Source: Bacillota bacterium
GTDB taxonomy: Bacteria > Bacillota > Clostridia > Peptostreptococcales > Anaerovoracaceae
NCBI GenBank assembly: GCA_021443825.1
Contig: JABUTE010000309.1
Location: 1-6,932 of the forward strand
DNA: 6,932 nt
Reading direction: 5' to 3'
Shown here one piece after another: positions 5,628-6,932 of the stretch. Within the stretch, counting starts at the first letter, position 1. Each line of letters begins with the position of its first letter. A model generated the notes under the pieces. It searched no databases. It saw only the letters and a program-made list of their open reading frames with translations, and had not been told where the DNA came from. The position numbers were made by a program, and so were the translations under genes.

Positions 5628-6872
5628 ATGAATAAAAAAGCGATCAAGTGCGGAAAGCTGTTCGATTCGGTAAACAGCAAGGTTCTGGAAAACGTGGTGA
5701 TCACCGTCGAGGATGATAAGATCACCGGCGTGGTTCCCGCCGCAGAGGCCTCTTTGGAGGGCTGCTGCGTCATCGACCTGGGAGATAAGTTCGTTACCCC
5801 CGGCCTCATCGACTGCCACGTGCATCTGACCATGGACGGCGAGCCTGCCGGCAACGGCTCCGAGAACACCACCATCGGCGAATGGACTCTTTATGCCCTC
5901 AATAACGCCCGCAAAGACCTGATGGCCGGCTTTACCATGCTGCGCGTCTGCGGCGGCAGAGGCTTTGCCGACGAAGCTGTTCGCAACTACATCAACAAGG
6001 GCGTCTTCTGGGGCCCCCGCCTGATGACTGCAGGCTATTGCATTGGCTCCACCGGCGGCCATGCCGACGACCACTACAACCCCTATCTGGTCGACGAGCT
6101 GAACAGCCAGACCATCGGCGACGGACCGGCCGACATGATGCGGGCCGTTCGCTATAACATCAAGCACGGCGCAGACTTCATCAAGTTCATGTCTACCGGC
6201 GGCGTCATGTCCCTTGGCACCACCGTCGGCGCCCAGCAGCTTTCCTTCGAAGAGATGAAGGCCATCGTCGATACGGCGAAGATGTACGGCGTCATTACCG
6301 GCACCCACGCCCACGGCACCAGCGGCATCAACGATGCCATTCGCGCCGGCGTCACCACCATCGAGCACGGCATGATCATGAACGAAGAATCCTTTGCCCT
6401 GATGAAGGAGCACGGAACCACCCTGATCCCAACCCTGATCGCTGCCGAGCGCATCGTAGTCAAGGGCAGAGAGATCGGCGTTCCCGAATGGGCCGTTAAG
6501 AAGGCAGAGACCGTATTCAATACCGCTACCGGCGGCTTTAAGCGCTGCGTTGGCGACGGCATCACCGTAGCTTTCGGCACCGACAGCGGTACTCCCTTTA
6601 ACTTCCACGGCAAGCAGGCTTACGAGTTCGAGCTGCTGACCCGCTACGGCATGACCGTTGAGCAGGCCCTGGCCGCCGCCACCCGCGTTGCTTCGCAGGT
6701 GCTGCGTAAGGACGATCAGATCGGCAGCATCGAGGCCGGCAAGTTTGCCGATATCGCCGCCTTCGACGGCGACCCCAGAGAAGATATCACCGCCATGACC
6801 CGCTGCAGCTTCGTTATGAAGGGCGGCGTCGTCTATAAGAAAGACGGAAAGGCAACGGCAGAAGCGCTGTAA
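5628..6872 (+). CDS. Metal-dependent amidohydrolase, prolidase/imidazolonepropionase-like (COG1228 type)
   Basis: A 414-residue cytoplasmic enzyme of the amidohydrolase superfamily. N- and C-terminal strands form the small beta-sandwich around a TIM-barrel. Metal-site residues: His64 and His66 in GLIDCHVHL, Lys186 in ADFIKFMSTGG (expected carbamylated bridging Lys), His227/His229 in THAHGTSG, His247 in TIEHG, and Asp319 in FGTDSGTP. The C-terminal half carries YGMTVEQALAAATRVAS and GSIEAGKFADIAAFDGDP, common to this group. Relatives include enzymes that cleave Xaa-Pro or Xaa-Arg/Lys dipeptides, others acting on N-acyl amino acids or lactams, so the substrate is open. Its place after an aminopeptidase makes dipeptide hydrolysis a reasonable guess. 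The ribosome site AGGAGG (5616-5621) lies 6 bases before the ATG. No promoter fits between the terminator and this gene. Confidence 0.9.
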   Translation: MNKKAIKCGKLFDSVNSKVLENVVITVEDDKITGVVPAAEASLEGCCVIDLGDKFVTPGLIDCHVHLTMDGEPAGNGSENTTIGEWTLYALNNARKDLMAGFTMLRVCGGRGFADEAVRNYINKGVFWGPRLMTAGYCIGSTGGHADDHYNPYLVDELNSQTIGDGPADMMRAVRYNIKHGADFIKFMSTGGVMSLGTTVGAQQLSFEEMKAIVDTAKMYGVITGTHAHGTSGINDAIRAGVTTIEHGMIMNEESFALMKEHGTTLIPTLIAAERIVVKGREIGVPEWAVKKAETVFNTATGGFKRCVGDGITVAFGTDSGTPFNFHGKQAYEFELLTRYGMTVEQALAAATRVASQVLRKDDQIGSIEAGKFADIAAFDGDPREDITAMTRCSFVMKGGVVYKKDGKATAEAL

Positions 6873-6887
6873 GAGTCTGTGACCGGG

Positions 6888-6932
6888 GGCTGCGGGCGTG
6901 ACGGAAGCAGTTTCGGCCTGTCGCGCAGCCTT
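6888..6932 (+). terminator. Possible terminator stem after the amidohydrolase, cut by the window edge
   Basis: GGCTGCG (6888-6894) pairs with CGCAGCC (6924-6930), and the last two bases of the window are TT. The loop is long (29 bases) and any T-run would lie outside the window. It fits the start of an intrinsic terminator 15 bases after the stop codon, but could equally be another inverted repeat. No gene is visible in 6873-6932. Confidence 0.35.

Noticed and set aside
5559..6608. A 349-codon open frame opposite the amidohydrolase gene
   Set aside because: Same reason: a shadow of a gene with all catalytic residues in place; the product is Gly/Ala/Asp/Val-rich with no domain.
1..6932. Mobile element, phage, CRISPR array, toxin-antitoxin or defence system
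   Set aside because: No transposase, integrase, direct-repeat array, small paired genes or recognisable defence domains; all long frames are explained by ordinary families.

Overview
The window looks like a chromosomal segment of a Gram-positive anaerobe of the class Clostridia. The support is: strong AGGAGG-type ribosome binding sites, two lipobox signal peptides with short charged N-termini, a very acidic DUF1292 protein, a trigger-factor-like foldase made as a lipoprotein, and moderately high GC. I cannot name the genus. I see no mobile element, CRISPR array, tRNA, rRNA or phage gene.

Left part, minus strand (1-1441). Reading leftwards, the genes are an FKBP/trigger-factor-like lipoprotein (404-1441), a small acidic DUF1292 protein (57-335), and the first 15 codons of a flavoprotein that begins with a Rossmann glycine motif and leaves the window (1-47). 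The lipoprotein and the DUF1292 gene each have a candidate extended -10 promoter, and the two promoters share an 11-base sequence.

Middle (1442-1725). This is a divergent control region of about 280 bases. It holds a minus-strand promoter for the foldase, an 18-base inverted repeat, a plus-strand extended -10 promoter, and a leader of about 120 bases that can form several hairpins before the first plus-strand gene.

Right part, plus strand (1726-6872). Four genes are packed head to tail: a DUF4349 lipoprotein with a C-terminal membrane anchor (1726-2841), a MATE-family multidrug/cation antiporter (2873-4237), an M18-family metalloaminopeptidase (4252-5562) and a prolidase-like amidohydrolase (5628-6872). 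Gaps between the first three are 31 and 14 bases. A good intrinsic terminator (5579-5614) separates the last two, but no promoter fits between it and the ribosome binding site of the last gene. That gene therefore probably depends on readthrough. A further GC-rich stem after the last gene runs to the window edge.

Working together: the divergent region drives two envelope lipoproteins, one an extracytoplasmic folding factor and one a DUF4349 protein tethered at both ends. The rest of the plus-strand operon adds an efflux pump and two cytoplasmic peptide-degrading enzymes. The set reads as ordinary housekeeping and envelope functions. I did not find a convincing undescribed system. The most interesting points are regulatory: the terminator abutting a ribosome binding site, the structured leader, and the shared promoter element.
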